A stretch of 6,349 nucleotides of DNA from an uncultured Chthoniobacterales bacterium (lineage in GTDB: Bacteria; Verrucomicrobiota; Verrucomicrobiae; Chthoniobacterales; UBA10450). Location of the stretch: contig CATPCN010000390.1 of the NCBI GenBank assembly GCA_955652855.1, positions 1 to 6,349 of the forward strand, written 5' to 3'. The notes under the pieces were generated by a model. That model was not told the origin of the DNA. It searched no databases and saw only the letters and a list, made by a program, of their open reading frames with translations. The translations under genes were made by a program, and so were the position numbers. Positions 5,301 through 6,349 of this stretch are shown piece by piece; the first letter of the stretch is position 1; each line of letters opens with the position of its first letter.

Positions 5301-6349
5301 CGATCCGTTCCGAGTCGCCGAAGGGATCGGTCGCTTGCACGATGCGGGAGCTTGATCCGTTTGCGTCTTGAACCAGGAACGTCGTCGTGCCGTAGGGCGT
5401 GGTGAGGGTCTTGAGGAATCCGCCCGTCGCGTCGTAGGTGAACGACGACACAATGCCGACCGGATCGGTGATGCTCACCAGCCGTCCCTGGTTGTCATAG
5501 GCGAAGCTGGCCGACCGCCCGAACGGATCGGTAATTTTGGTGATCTTCAAGCCGTCGCTGATCAGACCGTAGGTGAACATGGTTTGCTGGCCGAGCGCAT
5601 CGGTGATCGCCAGAATTTGCGCTGACGAGGGCGCGTAGTTAATCGTGATCGTGTTGCCTTGGGGATCGACGCGCCTGGTCAAATAGAGATTCATTCCGCC
5701 GCCCGCGTTATTGTCGTAGGTTTCAATCATGCCATCGGCCAGGGTCAATTGATAATAGTTGGGACGAATCAGGCCATAGGTGGTCAGCGCCTGCAGCACG
5801 GCCTGGGTGGTGGGATGCGGCACGAACGTCAGCACTTGGCCATTCGAGTTTTGGACCAAGGAACTGCTCTGGCTGTAGCTCAGGTAACGTTCCAATCCGC
5901 CCCCCGGCAGGTAGCGCACCGCCTCAGCCTGTGCCGTGGCTGGGCCTGCCGAAAAGTAAGAAAGCCAATTCATCGTCCAGCCGGGGCCAAAGTTGGAATA
6001 CGGCGGAACGCTTGGCTGATCGGTGTCCCGCTGATTATAGTTCAGGGTAAACGCCATCGGCTGGCCACGGGGCGGATTGTAGCTGACGGGCGTATCGGTA
6101 AGATTGATCCCGGCCAACAGCTTGCTGAATGCGTAAGTCGTCATGGGCGCGCCGTTGCAGTTGCCGGAAGCGCAGCTGGTCGTTGGGCAGGGCGGTCCAT
6201 CCGGCAGGTTGCTCAGAGTCTTGACGATTGGAACGGTCCAGTGATAGACCGCATGCAAATACACCGTCGCCGGAATGTGCAGGAACGTCCACAGATAGTC
6301 GTAAACGAGATCGTTCGTGACGGCGATCGGATAAGTGCTTGGGAGTCCT
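2371..6349 (-). CDS. Rhs/YD-repeat polymorphic toxin, 5' end outside the window
   Basis: A large protein with 1325 residues visible. The frame is open to the right edge, so the N-terminus is missing; the GTG at 6264 is not a convincing start. Numbering from that GTG: Cys at 26, 31 and 36; then an entry segment (INLTDTPVSYNPPRGQPMAF, NFGPGWTMNWLSYF) typical of Rhs proteins; then about twenty degenerate YD repeats of the type YxYDxxGRL. An insert at about 350-445 (FYWDK, PLENRVW, RLLDDGSTQLYQ) interrupts them, and WCKCGS lies at 643-648. The Rhs core spans about 1063-1163 (RDHLGSVREV, FTGHYYHAPSKLY, SRDPLPN, YIYGNPVGYVDADG). In known Rhs proteins the YD repeats form a hollow shell that encloses a toxic C-terminal domain. 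The last 134 residues are a short variable tip, followed by an overlapping immunity gene. The export route cannot be judged without the N-terminus. Confidence 0.9.
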   Translation of the reverse strand, partial: GLPSTYPIAVTNDLVYDYLWTFLHIPATVYLHAVYHWTVPIVKTLSNLPDGPPCPTTSCASGNCNGAPMTTYAFSKLLAGINLTDTPVSYNPPRGQPMAFTLNYNQRDTDQPSVPPYSNFGPGWTMNWLSYFSAGPATAQAEAVRYLPGGGLERYLSYSQSSSLVQNSNGQVLTFVPHPTTQAVLQALTTYGLIRPNYYQLTLADGMIETYDNNAGGGMNLYLTRRVDPQGNTITINYAPSSAQILAITDALGQQTMFTYGLISDGLKITKITDPFGRSASFAYDNQGRLVSITDPVGIVSSFTYDATGGFLKTLTTPYGTTTFLVQDANGSSSRIVQATDPFGDSERIEYQASLSFLPAQESSVPSVPGLTINNQNLNLYNSFYWDKKAYADAIAAGAAPGSPAFYNYARQTHWASGWHGVISTASSEKAPLENRVWSNFQGQANADFVDPTATTLSSMTGRLLDDGSTQLYQKTYNANGLVIQSIDPVGRQTKYGYDANNIDLLQTTQKNGASNEQLFAAAYNSMHLPLTTTDAAGQTTATSYNSFGQPLTITNPKNEVTTMAYDSNGYLQTVTGAIAGSTTAYTYDVVGRVKTVTDSEGYVVTNAYDNIDRLTKQIFPDGTFRQTVYDRLSIGSTIDRLGRTTTYANDALGRVIQIKDPLNRIINQTWCKCGSLQTLHDGKGNMTTWKYDIQGRLISKTYADGRGDSFAYENTTSRLKSKTDALGQSISYGYGKDNNLISITYTNAKNPTPNVSFAYDPSYNRRTSMIDGTGMTNYNYYPVNGALGAGHLQSVAGPLANSTIAYAYDQLGRIVCRSINGAANQTSVIFDALGRAISETNSLGTFSTAYLDQTGRPAALTYPNGQSMVYQYFNNTGDQRLQEIKNLSGAAVLSQFDYTYDAEGQILSWAQQTNVLNTYALGYDLAGQLTSANLTGTTPKTFGYAYDPAGNRTNETINSAANPVTVNSLNELVSRTGSIARSFAYDANGNLISNNGTSRSSTNYTFQWDAENRLVAINYPTTNQQTLITYDGLGRRVKVTEKSGATITSAKQFVWDEMAIAEERDGSGNLTRRFYSQGQVSGSTTLFYTRDHLGSVREVTNSTGALQSRYDYDPYGRRTLTTGNDVADFGFTGHYYHAPSKLYLAPYRSYDGDSARWLSRDPLPNVETQAGPNIYQYIYGNPVGYVDADGRNPAVLAYPWLIPVLEAGANTCAATVAGLLTYAGIQACTANRSCPERKCKPCLPPVGTVGYRVDQSGDHFDKFSGIQLTGAHWHLHIMMQRAPYAQEEPCKCEWVDTKPAMAGKFPPAPLGAVPETVPLGGGLQ
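2374..2775 (-). other. Variable C-terminal toxin domain of the Rhs protein
   Basis: These are the 134 residues after the core's last motif, DADG. The first 35 or so are hydrophobic (AVLAYPWLIPVLEAG ... ATVAGLLTYAGI), perhaps one or two membrane-associated helices or a chaperoned plug. Next comes a Cys cluster, CPERKCKPC (tip residues 44-52), then PPVGTVGYRVD, an isolated His at 69 (GDHFDKF), HWHLHIMMQ with His at 82, 84 and 86, and CKCEW with Cys at 100 and 102. I recall similar PPVGTxxYRxD ... HxHxxxMxQ ... CxCxW endings on other Rhs proteins but no family name. The His/Cys pattern suggests metal binding or a His-based active site such as a nuclease (inference only). Sampled GC is about 47-53%, lower than the shell. 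Confidence 0.65.
2381..2388 (-). promoter_or_regulatory. Ribosome binding site of the immunity gene, inside the toxin coding end
   Basis: The minus strand reads GGGGGAGG, 6 nt before the immunity ATG at 2374-2372. These bases also encode the Gly-rich end (GGG) of the toxin's C-terminal LGGGLQ. The strong site together with the ATGA overlap predicts tight translational coupling, so immunity is made whenever toxin is translated. Confidence 0.65.
2776..3078 (-). other. Rhs repeat-associated core domain
   Basis: About 101 residues, from RDHLGSVREV to VDADG, form the conserved core that closes the YD shell before the toxin. The usual landmarks are present: DHLGS, YDPYGRR, FTGHYY, YLAPYRSYDGDSARWLSRDP and YIYGNPVGYVD. 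In many Rhs and TcC proteins two DPxG motifs here form the aspartyl self-cleavage site. In this protein they read DPLP (1134-1137) and DADG (1160-1163), so each departs from DPxG by one residue. Confidence 0.8.
4877..5215 (-). other. Non-YD insert in the Rhs shell
   Basis: Residues about 350-463 break the regular YD pattern. Landmarks are FYWDKKAYADAIAAG, THWASGWHGV, PLENRVWSNFQGQ and RLLDDGSTQLYQ. I remember this insert as a shared trait of Rhs proteins from Acidobacteriota, Verrucomicrobiota and Planctomycetota. It is the main ground for the taxonomic guess. Its role is unknown to me. Boundaries are approximate. Confidence 0.5.

Noticed and set aside
6262..6264. GTG at 6264 as the true start of the Rhs gene
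   Set aside because: The frame is open beyond it to the window edge, and no Shine-Dalgarno precedes it.
2776..6349. CRISPR array or tandem DNA repeats in the Rhs region
   Set aside because: The periodicity is at protein level only (degenerate YD repeats). There are no identical spaced DNA repeats.
1..6349. Insertion sequence, integrase, tRNA or attachment site
   Set aside because: No transposase or integrase motifs, no terminal inverted repeats with target duplications, and no tRNA-like fold were seen on either strand.

Overview
The window comes from a bacterial chromosome or large replicon with moderately high GC. By eye, roughly 57-60% GC holds in the Rhs shell, with patches of about 43-50% over the Rhs toxin tip and the gene after it. 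There is no rRNA or housekeeping gene, so taxonomy is uncertain. The Rhs protein belongs to the group I know from Acidobacteriota, Verrucomicrobiota and Planctomycetota: a Cys-rich start, a 'FYWDK ... PLENRVW ... RLLDDGSTQLYQ' insert and a WCxCGS motif. I infer a free-living member of one of those phyla, with low to moderate confidence.

Layout. Bases 1-32 hold the first codons of a minus-strand gene that runs off the left edge. Bases 33-292 are a divergent control region. It contains a near-consensus sigma-70 promoter facing left, with a perfect 12-bp dyad whose 7-nt loop contains the -35 box. Bases 293-1685 are a plus-strand cluster: a 301-aa XRE-type helix-turn-helix regulator (TTG start), then three very small reading frames of 51, about 40 and 67 aa, tightly packed or overlapping. 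Bases 1686-1744 form a short convergent junction. On the minus strand, a very large Rhs/YD-repeat protein (6349 down to 2371, 5' end outside the window) is followed by a 209-aa gene (2374 down to 1745) that overlaps it by ATGA.

How the parts work together. The Rhs gene and its overlapping partner have the classic architecture of a polymorphic toxin and its immunity gene. A long conserved YD shell ends in a core, then switches to a short variable Cys/His-rich tip of 134 aa. The partner starts inside the toxin stop codon, with a Shine-Dalgarno sequence written into the last toxin codons. The regulator cluster looks independent of this module. The dyad in the divergent promoter is the natural candidate for the regulator's binding site, giving repression of the leftward gene and perhaps autoregulation.

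The least explained part is bases 1208-1685. The 51-aa frame carries a short coiled-coil stretch nearly identical to one in the regulator's linker, at both protein and DNA level. The next two frames lie in one phase, separated only by TGA GGG. This could be a regulator with small partner peptides, or a decayed longer gene. The sequence alone does not decide.
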